Source: Desulfovibrio desulfuricans
GTDB lineage: Bacteria; Desulfobacterota; Desulfovibrionia; Desulfovibrionales; Desulfovibrionaceae
NCBI RefSeq assembly: GCF_024460775.1
Contig: NZ_JANFYZ010000014.1
Location: forward strand, 1-64,000
Direction: 5' to 3'
Length of the DNA: 64,000 bases
Shown: piece by piece, positions 17,825 through 25,831 of the stretch
How the letters are laid out: each line of letters begins with the position of its first letter
Position numbering within the stretch: position 1 is the first letter of the stretch
Notes under the pieces: generated by a model
What the model saw: the letters and a program-made list of their open reading frames with translations, nothing else
Told to the model about the DNA's origin: nothing
Database searches by the model: none
Translations under genes and position numbers: made by a program

Positions 17825-17871
17825 AGGCCCACATGCAACCTCCGTTTTTTAGCGGATTTGCATGTGGGCCT
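17825..17871. terminator. Large hairpin between convergent genes
   Basis: A perfect 14-bp inverted repeat (AGGCCCACATGCAA / TTGCATGTGGGCCT) surrounds a smaller TCCG/CGGA hairpin. It sits between the rightward response regulator and the leftward PNPOx gene and probably terminates both. No long T-run follows. Confidence 0.55.
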
Positions 17872-17887
17872 GCGGTGCTTTGGGGGG

Positions 17888-18289
17888 CTAGAAGCTGAAA
17901 GACTGAGGCGGGTTGCCGCTGAAATCAAACATGAAGGCCGTGCCGTGATCAACGCTGAAAACCGTAAAATCAGGGTTTTCTGCCGAGCCATAGATGGAGC
18001 GCACAAGGCCGTTGTTTTCAATGATGCGCCGCTTGATTGCCATGTCATCGTCCAGATTGGCCTGACCCTTTACGCGCAGGGTTTCCATCTTGGGCGACAT
18101 GCAGGCAAACTCCAGCCGGGGGTCGTTCTGCATCTGGGCAAAGGTTTCTTTTGAGCGCGCGGTGCAGAACCACAGGCGGCCATTTTCCGCAAACTGAAAC
18201 TGGAAGGGCCGCACGCGGGCCGCGCCGGAATCAGAGGTGGCAAGAAAAACCGTGGTGTTGGCTGAAAGAAAGTCGATTACTTTTTGCAT
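17888..18289 (-). CDS. Pyridoxamine 5'-phosphate oxidase-like flavin protein
   Basis: This 133-residue small split-barrel protein has a family-typical beginning (ANTTVFLATSDSGAARVRPFQFQFAENGRLWFCT) and the short K-ETFAQMQNDPRLEFACMSP stretch. Such proteins usually bind FMN or F420-type cofactors and reduce unknown substrates. AAGGAG precedes the ATG. Its upstream region holds a palindrome identical in type to the one ahead of the neighbouring marR gene, so it is probably that regulator's target. Confidence 0.8.
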   Translation of the reverse strand: MQKVIDFLSANTTVFLATSDSGAARVRPFQFQFAENGRLWFCTARSKETFAQMQNDPRLEFACMSPKMETLRVKGQANLDDDMAIKRRIIENNGLVRSIYGSAENPDFTVFSVDHGTAFMFDFSGNPPQSFSF

Positions 18290-18305
18290 GATGAGCTCCT
18301 TTTTA

Positions 18306-18317
18306 TTCTATATCGAA
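18306..18317. promoter_or_regulatory. Predicted MarR operator ahead of the PNPOx gene
   Basis: TTCTATATCGAA is a near-palindrome. It is the reverse complement of the site at 18827-18838, and both are flanked by TAG and TA-rich bases. It lies 17 bases upstream of the PNPOx start. Confidence 0.55.
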
Positions 18318-18329
18318 CTATTATTTCAC

Positions 18330-18362
18330 AAAAAAACATCCAAAGCACAGTGCGTTGGATGC
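18330..18362 (-). terminator. Terminator of marR
   Basis: CATCCAA (18337-18343) pairs with TTGGATG (18355-18361). On the minus strand the stem is followed by a run of at least six T. It separates marR from the PNPOx gene, which therefore needs its own promoter. Confidence 0.75.
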
Positions 18363-18373
18363 TTTTGCGGGTA

Positions 18374-18814
18374 TCAGAATATGGTTTTCAGGCTGATGTT
18401 GCGCAGCACTTTTTCCAGCCCGGCAACAAGGGTTTCCCTGTCGGCTTGGGGCATGTCGCCCCACACGGCATCAAGCAGCGTATGGGAAATGGCGTCGAAA
18501 TCAGCCTTGGCAGCAAGTGCTTTGCCGGAAAGGGAAACCAGCGTAACCCGCGAATCTTCCTGCGAGGGAGATTTGGTTACGTAGCCCGCCTGCTCCAGTT
18601 TGCCGACCAGTGTAGTCACAGTGTTTTTTTGTTTGCCTATTGCCTCGGCAAGCGCGCTCATATGCATGGGGCCGCGCGTAAACAGGGCCTGCAAAATGGC
18701 GCCGTGAGAGGGGGCCATGCCGCTGTGCCCGCGCTTTTCAAGCTCGGCGACAATAAGGTTGTTGGCCTGCTCGCGCACCCGGCCTATAAGGGCAACAATG
18801 TGATCGGTCTTCAT
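18374..18814 (-). CDS. MarR family transcriptional regulator
   Basis: This 146-residue winged-helix regulator has a core typical of MarR proteins: MSALAEAIGKQKNTVTTLVGKLEQAGYV as the DNA-binding helices and SQEDSRVTLVSLSGKA as the wing. The ligand is unknown. No clear ribosome site precedes the ATG, and the candidate operator lies only 12 bases upstream. Autorepression and repression of the adjacent PNPOx gene through the two matching palindromes are likely. Confidence 0.88.
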   Translation of the reverse strand: MKTDHIVALIGRVREQANNLIVAELEKRGHSGMAPSHGAILQALFTRGPMHMSALAEAIGKQKNTVTTLVGKLEQAGYVTKSPSQEDSRVTLVSLSGKALAAKADFDAISHTLLDAVWGDMPQADRETLVAGLEKVLRNISLKTIF

Positions 18815-18826
18815 GGGGGCATTTTA

Positions 18827-18838
18827 TTCGATATAGAA
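18827..18838. promoter_or_regulatory. Predicted MarR operator ahead of marR
   Basis: TTCGATATAGAA is the exact reverse complement of the site at 18306-18317. It is centred about 18 bases before the marR start codon. Confidence 0.55.
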
Positions 18839-18879
18839 CTAATGTCAAGCCTGTCATGAGCCGCGCACCGCAGAAGAAG

Positions 18880-18918
18880 CAAAAATCCCCGGCACTGCCT
18901 GATGGCGTTGCCGGGGAT
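18880..18918 (-). terminator. Terminator of trpS
   Basis: The stem ATCCCCGGCA/TGCCGGGGAT is followed on the minus strand by TTTTT. It lies about 60 bases past the trpS stop. Confidence 0.85.
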
Positions 18919-18976
18919 GACTGACATGATACGGCGCAATTATCTGCGCTCCGTGCAGCCCGCCTGTGTGGGTTGC

Positions 18977-20044
18977 TTACTTGGATTGCAGCTTGAGGCC
19001 CGCTTCAAAATGGTTCAGCTTCATGGCCCGGCGAACCTTTTCGAGAGTTTTGGCTGCCTTGTCATAGGCCTTTTCCGTGCCTTTCTTGAGCACGTCAATG
19101 ACGAAAGGAATGTCCTGTTCGTATTGCTGCCTGCGGGTGCGGATGGGGCTGAGGATCTGCTGCATGACCTCGTTGAGGAACTTCTTCACCGCCACGTCGC
19201 CAAGGCCGCCGCGCTGGTAGTGGGCCTTCATTTCGTCCAGATTGGGGTAGGGCGAATTGAACTTGGCAAAGTCTTCCGGCACGGCAAAGGCGTCCAGATA
19301 GGTGAACACGGTATTGCCCTCAATCTTGCCGGGGTCGGAAGCCTTGAGGTGGCCTGGGTCGGTGAACATGCTGAAAATCTTGTCGTGAACTTCCTTCTCG
19401 GAGTCGCTCAGATAGATGCAGTTGCCGATGGACTTGCTCATCTTGGCCTTGCCGTCAATGCCGGGCAGGCGCAGGCAGGCGGCGTTCTGTTCCAGCAGGA
19501 TCTGCGGTTCCACCAGGGTTTCACCGTAGGTGCTGTTGAACTTGCGCACGATTTCCACGGTCTGTTCCAGCATGGGCTTCTGGTCTTCGCCAACCGGCAC
19601 GGCGGTGGCTTCAAAAGCCGTGATGTCTGCCGCCTGGCTGATGGGGTAGGTGAAGAATCCCACGGGAATGCTCTGCTCAAAATTTTTCTGGGCAATCTCT
19701 GCCTTGACCGTGGGGTTGCGCTGCAGGCGCGACACGGTGACAAGGTTCATATAGTGGAAGCTCAACTCATAAAGCTGCGGCAACTGCGACTGGATGAAGA
19801 TGGAGGACTTTTCCGGGTCAATGCCGCAGGCAAGGTAGTCCAGCGCCACTTCAAGGATGTTGTTGCGCACTTTTTCAGGATTGTCGGCATTGTCGGTCAG
19901 AGCCTGCGCATCGGCCAGCATGATGTAGATTTCATCAAATTTGCCAGAATTTTGCAGCAAAACGCGCTGTTTGAGCGAGCCGGCGAAGTGTCCGATGTGC
20001 AGCTTACCCGTGGGGCGATCCCCGGTCAGAATGATATTGCTCAT
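18977..20044 (-). CDS. trpS: Tryptophanyl-tRNA synthetase
   Basis: This 355-residue class I aminoacyl-tRNA synthetase charges tRNA-Trp. The HIGH-type signature is seen in [18 protein letters not shown] near the start, and the KMSKS loop in [10 protein letters not shown]. Length is normal. The open frame extends to 20269, but the conserved N-terminus begins at ATG 20044. The ribosome site is weak. The 200-base leader shows no tryptophan-rich peptide or T-box that I could recognise. Confidence 0.95.
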   Translation of the reverse strand: MSNIILTGDRPTGKLHIGHFAGSLKQRVLLQNSGKFDEIYIMLADAQALTDNADNPEKVRNNILEVALDYLACGIDPEKSSIFIQSQLPQLYELSFHYMNLVTVSRLQRNPTVKAEIAQKNFEQSIPVGFFTYPISQAADITAFEATAVPVGEDQKPMLEQTVEIVRKFNSTYGETLVEPQILLEQNAACLRLPGIDGKAKMSKSIGNCIYLSDSEKEVHDKIFSMFTDPGHLKASDPGKIEGNTVFTYLDAFAVPEDFAKFNSPYPNLDEMKAHYQRGGLGDVAVKKFLNEVMQQILSPIRTRRQQYEQDIPFVIDVLKKGTEKAYDKAAKTLEKVRRAMKLNHFEAGLKLQSK

Positions 20045-20409
20045 AATGTTCTGCGTATGCCCTCTGGGCAAGGACATCAGGAACGCAGCCTCCATGCGTG
20101 AATTTTTTGCAGTACGGAGCGGGCTTGCTCCATAAATATGCAACCGTGCCGCAATGTTCGCACATTCGGCAGGGCGTAGGCGTTTTCGTATACACCAAGC
20201 ATGCGCAGGCCACAAGGGGCAAGGCCGGTAAGGACGAGACTTCGGCGTTTTGATTGGGAAATTATTCACTTGCGGGCGGCATTGCGCGGGCGTATGGTCT
20301 GGGCGTCAGCAGCAGCTTGCCGCCTGCATGCTGATACGTTTTTATTGTTCTGTGATTTCATTGCGTTATGTGAATTTATAGAGTGTGTTCATGCAACGGG
20401 AGTGTGATC
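20045..20409. other. Divergent intergenic region between trpS and the cupin gene
   Basis: These 365 bases hold the promoters of trpS (leftward) and of the cupin gene (rightward). Open frames here do not resemble proteins. No riboswitch was recognised. Confidence 0.45.
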
Positions 20410-20838
20410 ATGAAAAAGATGCTTTTTGCCGCAGCGCTGTGTTCACTGGTGTTTGCCGGAACGGCTCTTGCGGGCGAACCGCAGCTCTACCCAAAGGATT
20501 CCTTGAAAACATGGAACCGCGATAACGTGGCGGGCGGTCAGGGAACCTTGTTTGGTCAGTTCGGCTTTACCCGCAACGATGCCTCCAAGGACATGGTTAT
20601 CAAGGAAATCGGCTGGATGACCCTGCAACCGGGCGCTTCCATTGGCATGCACAAGCATGAAAACAATGAAGACGCTTACATCATCGTTTCCGGCGAGGGC
20701 GTGTTCACCGACAGCGCGGGCAAGGAAACTCCGGTAAAAGGCGGCGACATCACCATCGCCCGTCCTGGCGATACCCACGCGCTCAAATGCAGCGGCAACG
20801 TGCCTCTGGTATTTCTGGATGTGATCGGCCAGCGCTAA
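20410..20838 (+). CDS. Secreted cupin-domain protein
   Basis: This 142-residue protein has a signal peptide (about 1-20, MLFAAALCSLVFAGTALA) and a single cupin barrel. Motif 1 is GMHKHENNEDAYIIVSGEG, with two His and a Glu as likely metal ligands. Motif 2 is ITIARPGDTHALKC, with its His. Substrate is unknown. ATG 20410 is chosen because GGGAG precedes it and the signal peptide begins there; the frame is open from 20383. Confidence 0.82.
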   Translation: MKKMLFAAALCSLVFAGTALAGEPQLYPKDSLKTWNRDNVAGGQGTLFGQFGFTRNDASKDMVIKEIGWMTLQPGASIGMHKHENNEDAYIIVSGEGVFTDSAGKETPVKGGDITIARPGDTHALKCSGNVPLVFLDVIGQR

Positions 20839-20877
20839 CGCTTCGGATTGTCAGGGCAAGGTCGGCCCGATAAATAT

Positions 20878-20947
20878 ACCCCATCAGGCAAACAAGGCAC
20901 GGCAGTCCGTACGCTGCATCTTTGAAAGTCTGATGGGGTTTGTATTT
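20878..20947 (+). terminator. Terminator after the cupin gene
   Basis: ACCCCATCAG (20878-20887) pairs with CTGATGGGGT (20930-20939), with a smaller hairpin inside. A T-rich tail follows on the plus strand. Confidence 0.65.
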
Positions 20948-21011
20948 TGTGGAACGGGTGTTATTCGGGGACACTTTTGGTCTTTAAGGCAATATCATCC
21001 AGCTATCAGCA

Positions 21012-21881
21012 CTATTCGCTGGTTTTGTCCGTGGTCAGCAGAAATACCGCACTGAGAACCAGCGCGCCGCCCAGCCAGCCGGACGCGCTGAAACTTTCGT
21101 TCCAGAACAGCCAGACCCAAAGAGTGCCGAGAACCGGCTCCAGATGGCAGGTAACGGCGGCCCGCACAAGGCTGATGCGTTTCAGCCCCTGCCCGTAGCA
21201 GATGTAGGCCATGTAGCAGGTGAGCAGCCCAAGGGCAAACAGCCAGCCCCATGTGTCGGGGGCGTGATCCACATGCACCGGGCCGCTGAAGCCAAGGGCC
21301 ACCACACCGCCCAGCAGCATGAAGCCGTAAATGCTGGCTGTGGAATAGCGGCGTTGCCACCAGCGGTAAAAGGGATAGTGGGTGGCGTAGCACAGGCCGG
21401 AGAGCAGGCCAAAACCAATGCCCTCAAGGGAAGTTTCCCCCGGCAGGCTGCCGCCGGAAAAGCAGACCAGCGCCGTGCCGGAAAGGGCAATGAGCACGGC
21501 CAGCGCCTTGCGCCGTGTTATGTGCTCGTCAAACAGAAAGCGCGAAAAAACAGCCACCCACACCGGGGCCGTATACAGCAGCACCACGGCGGTTGCGCCG
21601 CCGCTGAGCTTGATGGCCATTTGCATGGCCCCGAAAAACACCCCGACGCCCCATGCGCCAAAGAGCATAAATGTCAGGGCATGGCGCAAGGGAATGCGCA
21701 GGCCCCCGGTCAGAGCGGCATGCGCCAGGAAAAAGGCGCAGCCAATGGCCGCCCGCCAAAAGGCCGTTTCGAGCGGCAATACGCCCGCATGCTGGCAGAA
21801 TTTGGAAACAACGCCCAACAGCGACCACAGCAGGGCCGCCAGCAAAATCCATACATAGCCGTTAAACATGTTCTGCCGCAT
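21012..21881 (-). CDS. EamA/DMT superfamily transporter
   Basis: This 289-residue membrane protein has ten predicted helices in two EamA repeats. Typical landmarks are WSLLGVVSKFCQ in helix 1, AVVLLYTAPVWVAVFSRFLFDEHITRRKALAV in the first repeat, and AAVTCHLEPVLGTLWVWLFWNESFSASGWLGGALVLSAVF in the second. Such proteins export amino acids or metabolites; the substrate is unknown. It lies 23 bases past the stop of the phosphodiesterase gene and may be its third cistron. Confidence 0.85.
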   Translation of the reverse strand: MRQNMFNGYVWILLAALLWSLLGVVSKFCQHAGVLPLETAFWRAAIGCAFFLAHAALTGGLRIPLRHALTFMLFGAWGVGVFFGAMQMAIKLSGGATAVVLLYTAPVWVAVFSRFLFDEHITRRKALAVLIALSGTALVCFSGGSLPGETSLEGIGFGLLSGLCYATHYPFYRWWQRRYSTASIYGFMLLGGVVALGFSGPVHVDHAPDTWGWLFALGLLTCYMAYICYGQGLKRISLVRAAVTCHLEPVLGTLWVWLFWNESFSASGWLGGALVLSAVFLLTTDKTSE

Positions 21882-21904
21882 GATATTTGTGGAGGTGCAG
21901 GGTG

Positions 21905-22672
21905 TTATTCAATGCCGAGCGCACGGCATACAAGCCCTGCAATCTGCGTTTGATCTGTGGGCAGGGGGGTGTTTTTAAACCCTTCGCCCGCCAGCCACAG
22001 GGGAACCCGCCGGCTGGCTTCGCTGTTGTCGTTATGGCGGCCGTCGTCGTCCATGCCGTGATCGCTGGTGACCAGTACCGCGTAGCCTGCCGACGTCCAT
22101 TCCGGCAGCCAGCGGGCCAGCAGGCCATCGGCCCTGCGGGCGGCATCCCGGTATTCTTTGCTGTTTGCGCCGTGCAGATGGCCTGCGTTGTCAATGCCCA
22201 TGCTGTGCGCCAGCAGCAGATGCGGTTCATGGCGCCGCCGCAGGCAGGCTGCATCGTGAAAAATCTCATCGTCCGGGTAGGCATCAGTGCAGTAAAACAG
22301 GCCGTGGGCAATGGGCAGGGCCGCATCGTCCGTAATCCGGTCGCGCCCTGGCTCAAAGGGGGCCACATTGCACAGTTCGCTCATCCAGTGGTAGGCAGCC
22401 GCGGCGGTGGTCAGGCCTGTTGCCTGTGCACGGCTGAAAATGGTGGGCGCGGGGCAGAGCCGGGCATCATCATTATGCATAATGCCGCTTTGCGCCGGGC
22501 GCAGGCCTGTGAGCAGGGTGGCGTAAATGGGGCGGGAGAGCGGCGGCAGTTCGCCTTGCAACACAGTATGGCGCGCCAGACCAGCATCGGTGAGCGACTG
22601 CATGTAGCTCATGCAGCGGCGGGCCGTGGCGGCGGCAAGGCCATCCAGCAGCACAAAGACCACGCGGGACAT
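21905..22672 (-). CDS. Alkaline-phosphatase-fold phosphodiesterase/nucleotide pyrophosphatase-like protein
   Basis: The protein has 255 residues. The N-terminal VVFVLLDGLAAATARRCM resembles the metal-binding Asp and nucleophile region of the type I phosphodiesterase/alkaline phosphatase superfamily. LLAHSMGIDNAGHLHG and VTSDHGMDDDGRHND supply the other metal ligands (D..H and DH). The product may hydrolyse a phosphodiester or phosphonate on an envelope component. ATG 22672 overlaps the stop of the deacetylase gene by one base (TAATG), so translation is coupled. GGGAGA precedes it. The longer open frame to 22780 is not used. Confidence 0.78.
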   Translation of the reverse strand: MSRVVFVLLDGLAAATARRCMSYMQSLTDAGLARHTVLQGELPPLSRPIYATLLTGLRPAQSGIMHNDDARLCPAPTIFSRAQATGLTTAAAAYHWMSELCNVAPFEPGRDRITDDAALPIAHGLFYCTDAYPDDEIFHDAACLRRRHEPHLLLAHSMGIDNAGHLHGANSKEYRDAARRADGLLARWLPEWTSAGYAVLVTSDHGMDDDGRHNDNSEASRRVPLWLAGEGFKNTPLPTDQTQIAGLVCRALGIE

Positions 22673-23697
22673 TACCAGTCTCCCTTGCCTGCAGGGCGGG
22701 GGCCGAAGTCCAGACCGGGAGCCTGCTCTCGCAGTTGGGCGGCGGTGAGCCCACGCACCGCGTAATTGCGCGCCAGCCACGCCAGAAAGTCATAAATCTT
22801 TTTGTACAGGGCATCAGCGGCTTTTTGATCGGGAATGTTGGGCGAGCCGCCGGGCAGCATCTCTGACGAATGCCAGAACAGGCTCAAAACCCGTCCGCCG
22901 CGCGCCATGTGCAGGCGCGTAGCCGCCCGCATGACGGCGGCGCTGTGCCACACCGGGTTGGGGCTCAACGCTCCCCAAAAATGAAAGGAATCGGCCCAGG
23001 CCGCGCCCCTGGCGCAACCATGCCACAGCCGCGCCAGCGTGCGCGAAAGCGGAATCTGCGTAACCGGCGATTCCAGCAGGCCGGGGGCGTCCTCAAGCCA
23101 GTACGGGTCGGAAGGCGCAAGAAAGTGATCCGGCCCGTCGTGGAAGACGCGCAAGGGGCACACAGAACTGTCAAAGGTGAAGCCTTCCTCCGCCAGCAAT
23201 GGGCGCACAACGGATTTGAGATCCCAGCGTCCCATGCGGAAGCTGGTCAGATCCGCGCCCTGAAATTCGCGTCCGGCATCCAGCAGGGTGCGCAGGCGCT
23301 GGCGCAGCAGTTCGCGCGGCAGGCGGTCTGTGCGGGTGGGCGGCCCCTGTTTTTGCGTGGCGGGCTGTGCCGTGTCATCCCCAAGAGGCGGTGTGCTCCA
23401 GTGGTGCAGGTGCGCGGCGATTTCCGCATTGCAGTGGTCGCGCATCCAGGCCAGATGGGAGCAGGCTTCGGCATTGGCAAAAACCGTGTGCGCGCAAAAC
23501 AGCGTGAGCGGAAAGCCCAGTTCGCTGGTGAGGGGGGCAAGCCTGCGCAGCAGGGCCACATTGCGCACGCCGCAGCCTTGCGCCGCATAGTTGCCGGAAA
23601 ACAGCCCCTCTTCTTCCACATCAAGGCTCACAATCACGCGCAGGGCGGGTTTGTCGGCCTGATTATTGAAGGATGTATCGGTGGTGCAGTCAGTCAT
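22672..23697 (-). CDS. Polysaccharide deacetylase-like protein
   Basis: This 341-residue protein has a divergent NodB-type fold. The N-terminal RVIVSLDVEEEGLFSG carries the catalytic and metal Asp region, EIAAHLHHWSTPP the His-x2-His-like pair, and LTSFRMGRWDL the conserved Arg stretch. It probably acts on a surface sugar. The start is uncertain; ATG 23697 is chosen, with upstream ATGs in frame at 23727 and 23781. It is translationally coupled to the phosphodiesterase gene. It sits back to back with the glycan cluster that starts at 23927. Confidence 0.72.
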   Translation of the reverse strand: MTDCTTDTSFNNQADKPALRVIVSLDVEEEGLFSGNYAAQGCGVRNVALLRRLAPLTSELGFPLTLFCAHTVFANAEACSHLAWMRDHCNAEIAAHLHHWSTPPLGDDTAQPATQKQGPPTRTDRLPRELLRQRLRTLLDAGREFQGADLTSFRMGRWDLKSVVRPLLAEEGFTFDSSVCPLRVFHDGPDHFLAPSDPYWLEDAPGLLESPVTQIPLSRTLARLWHGCARGAAWADSFHFWGALSPNPVWHSAAVMRAATRLHMARGGRVLSLFWHSSEMLPGGSPNIPDQKAADALYKKIYDFLAWLARNYAVRGLTAAQLREQAPGLDFGPRPAGKGDW

Positions 23698-23926
23698 ACT
23701 CCAAGTGTAAGCCCAAGCAGGGCGCATGGCAATGCGGGGCGCGCACAGGCCGCTCTCCTGGGGGGATGCCCAAGGCGTCATAAAATAATTGCTTGTATTT
23801 TAAATATATTATGAGGGTGTGGCTTGGGCGGCCTTGCAAAACCGGGCGGAATGCATACAATAATGCATACGGCTGCTCGGCTTTTGTGCCGTAACGTTAC
23901 GCCGTCCGGTTATCTGAAGGAGAAGC

Positions 23927-25018
23927 ATGACCATCCCACAGCGCATCCTCTTTTTTATGGAGGATCTTTGTTATGGCGGTACGCAACGCCAGACTCTTGA
24001 ACTGGCCCGCCGCCTGGATCGAACTCGTTTTACGCCGGTCATGCTTACGCTCACTGGCCCCACTGATCTGGATGAAGCCGCGCGGGATGCGGGCATAGAG
24101 CTGCACCACATGGGGCATGGCCGCAAGGTGCCTCCCCTGTTTTTCGCTGCCCTGTATTCAAAGCTGCGCATGTTGCAGCCAGATGTCATCGTGCCTTGCA
24201 CGGCCTTGCCCAATATATGGGGGCGCATCTGGGGGCGGCTGGGCTGGCTTGGCGAAAAAAAAGTCCCGCGTATTGTGGGAACCTGCCGTGGCGGTGGCGG
24301 CCCCAAGCGGCAGCATGAACGCTGGCTTTGGCGGCTTACGGATCATATGATCTGCAATTCCGAAGCATTGCATGAAATTTTGCTGTATTTCGGCTTGCCG
24401 CAATCCCGTTTGAGCTACATCCCCAACGGGGTGGATACAGAATTTTTTGCGCCGTCCGGGGCTGCGCCCTCGGCACGTGCGCCCGAGATTGTCTGCGTGG
24501 CGCGCCTTGCGGGCGACAAGGATCATCTGACCCTCTTGCGAGCCTTTGAGATTGTGTTGCAACGCCACCCCTCGGCGCGTTTACGCATTGTGGGGGATGG
24601 CCCGGAAGAGGCCAACCTGCACCAGTGGGCCGCGCAACACGCCGCCGGAAGCAACGTGGACTTTATCCCCGGCGGGCTTGATATGCGCGGGCACTATGCC
24701 GCTGGGCGCATCTTTGCACTTTCATCCGTGCGCGAAGGTCAGCCCAATGTGATTCTTGAAGCCATGGCCTGCGGCCTGCCCGTGTGCGCCACATCGGTTG
24801 GCGGCATTCCACGGCTGGTGGAGAGCGGTCAGAACGGTCTGCTTTCACAGGCGGGCGATGTGGCGGCCCTGGCGGAAAACTGCTGCCGTCTGCTCGAAGA
24901 CGGCGCGCTGTGCGAGGCCATGGGCCAGGCCGGGCGTTTGCGCGTAGAGCAGGATTTTTCCTTCACTGCCATGGTGGAGGCGCATCAGGCCGTTTTTGCT
25001 GGCTTGCGCCGCAACTGA
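23927..25018 (+). CDS. GT4 family glycosyltransferase
   Basis: This 363-residue GT-B fold retaining glycosyltransferase begins ILFFMEDLCYGGTQRQTLELARRL (acceptor side). Its C-terminal half carries the nucleotide-sugar site: IVCVARLAGDKDHLTLLRAF, LRIVGDGPEEANL and the E-x7-E motif in SVREGQPNVILEAMACGLPVCATSVGGIPRLV. AAGGAG precedes the ATG. It opens the rightward glycan cluster. Confidence 0.92.
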   Translation: MTIPQRILFFMEDLCYGGTQRQTLELARRLDRTRFTPVMLTLTGPTDLDEAARDAGIELHHMGHGRKVPPLFFAALYSKLRMLQPDVIVPCTALPNIWGRIWGRLGWLGEKKVPRIVGTCRGGGGPKRQHERWLWRLTDHMICNSEALHEILLYFGLPQSRLSYIPNGVDTEFFAPSGAAPSARAPEIVCVARLAGDKDHLTLLRAFEIVLQRHPSARLRIVGDGPEEANLHQWAAQHAAGSNVDFIPGGLDMRGHYAAGRIFALSSVREGQPNVILEAMACGLPVCATSVGGIPRLVESGQNGLLSQAGDVAALAENCCRLLEDGALCEAMGQAGRLRVEQDFSFTAMVEAHQAVFAGLRRN

Positions 25019-25071
25019 CGGCTGAACTTGTCAATCAGTCTTCTGCCCAAGTGCGGAAGGCGCAGGAATAT

Positions 25072-25686
25072 ATGGAATTAGATCAAAATTCACTGCGTGC
25101 ATGCTCCAGGGCTGCACAGGCAACGCGGGCAATACGGCTCAGGCGCGCGCGGCTGAAATATGCAGTTTTGTGTCTTGCGGCGCTTTGCGCCTGCCTTTGC
25201 CTGATGACCGTAGGTGTTTTTGCGGCTCGCGCTGCCGAAGTTCAAACCGCGCAGGACCAAAATTCCGGCTCCCTGGTGGAACAGCGCGGCGAACAGAAAA
25301 ATACGCCCCCTCCTGCCGGGGACACAGCAACTCCAGCGCCGTCTGCTGCCAACACCCCTGTGGAAGTGCGCGAACTCTGGACAGGCTCGCTCTATTCATC
25401 AACATACCGTGTGGGCGTGTGCGTTTCCGCTCAGGGCACTGTGCGCGGCGTGGTGCACCTGCGTCTGTACAACGGCAAGGTTGACGTGTACCACATAGAT
25501 GGAACGGTGCGTAACAATGATATTGAGGCGCACCATTCATCCGGGCATTCATTCAAGGGGCGTCTTGCTTCTGCCGATAAAGTCGAGGGCGTCATCAGCC
25601 TGAAGAACGGCATGAACGTACGTCTGGAGGGCAAGCGCATCCACGATGCGCCGCTTGCGCCAGAAGACTGCGCCCCCTTGCCCTAA
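25072..25686 (+). CDS. Membrane-anchored secreted protein, unknown function
   Basis: This 204-residue protein has a short basic N-terminus, one hydrophobic helix (about 26-50, LKYAVLCLAALCACLCLMTVGVFAA), a Pro/Ala/Thr-rich linker (about 70-95) and a C-terminal domain of about 100 residues. That domain looks beta-rich (SLYSSTYRVGVCVSAQGTVRG...VRLEGKRIHD). I do not recognise a family. The open frame continues upstream into the glycosyltransferase gene; ATG 25072 follows AGGAA. It sits between two glycosyltransferase genes, which suggests an envelope role. Confidence 0.65.
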   Translation: MELDQNSLRACSRAAQATRAIRLRRARLKYAVLCLAALCACLCLMTVGVFAARAAEVQTAQDQNSGSLVEQRGEQKNTPPPAGDTATPAPSAANTPVEVRELWTGSLYSSTYRVGVCVSAQGTVRGVVHLRLYNGKVDVYHIDGTVRNNDIEAHHSSGHSFKGRLASADKVEGVISLKNGMNVRLEGKRIHDAPLAPEDCAPLP

Positions 25687-25831
25687 TAAAAATTTGCGCT
25701 GCGGGCGGGGCGTTTTTACGTCCTGCTCCTGTATGGCTTGCCCGAACATGCTTTTATAGCAAGCGCTGCAAAGGGTTCATGTCCTTGCTGCCGATTGCTG
25801 ATCCATCCAACGATAACATGAAGGAGTGCCT

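Noticed and set aside
18902-20101. 399-codon plus-strand frame across trpS
   Set aside because: Antisense to a clear tryptophanyl-tRNA synthetase; no ribosome site and no family resemblance.
23830-23860. Sigma-54-like sequence (TTGGGCGGCCTTGCAAA) ahead of the GT4 gene
   Set aside because: The spacing between the GG and GC elements is two bases too short for a -24/-12 promoter.
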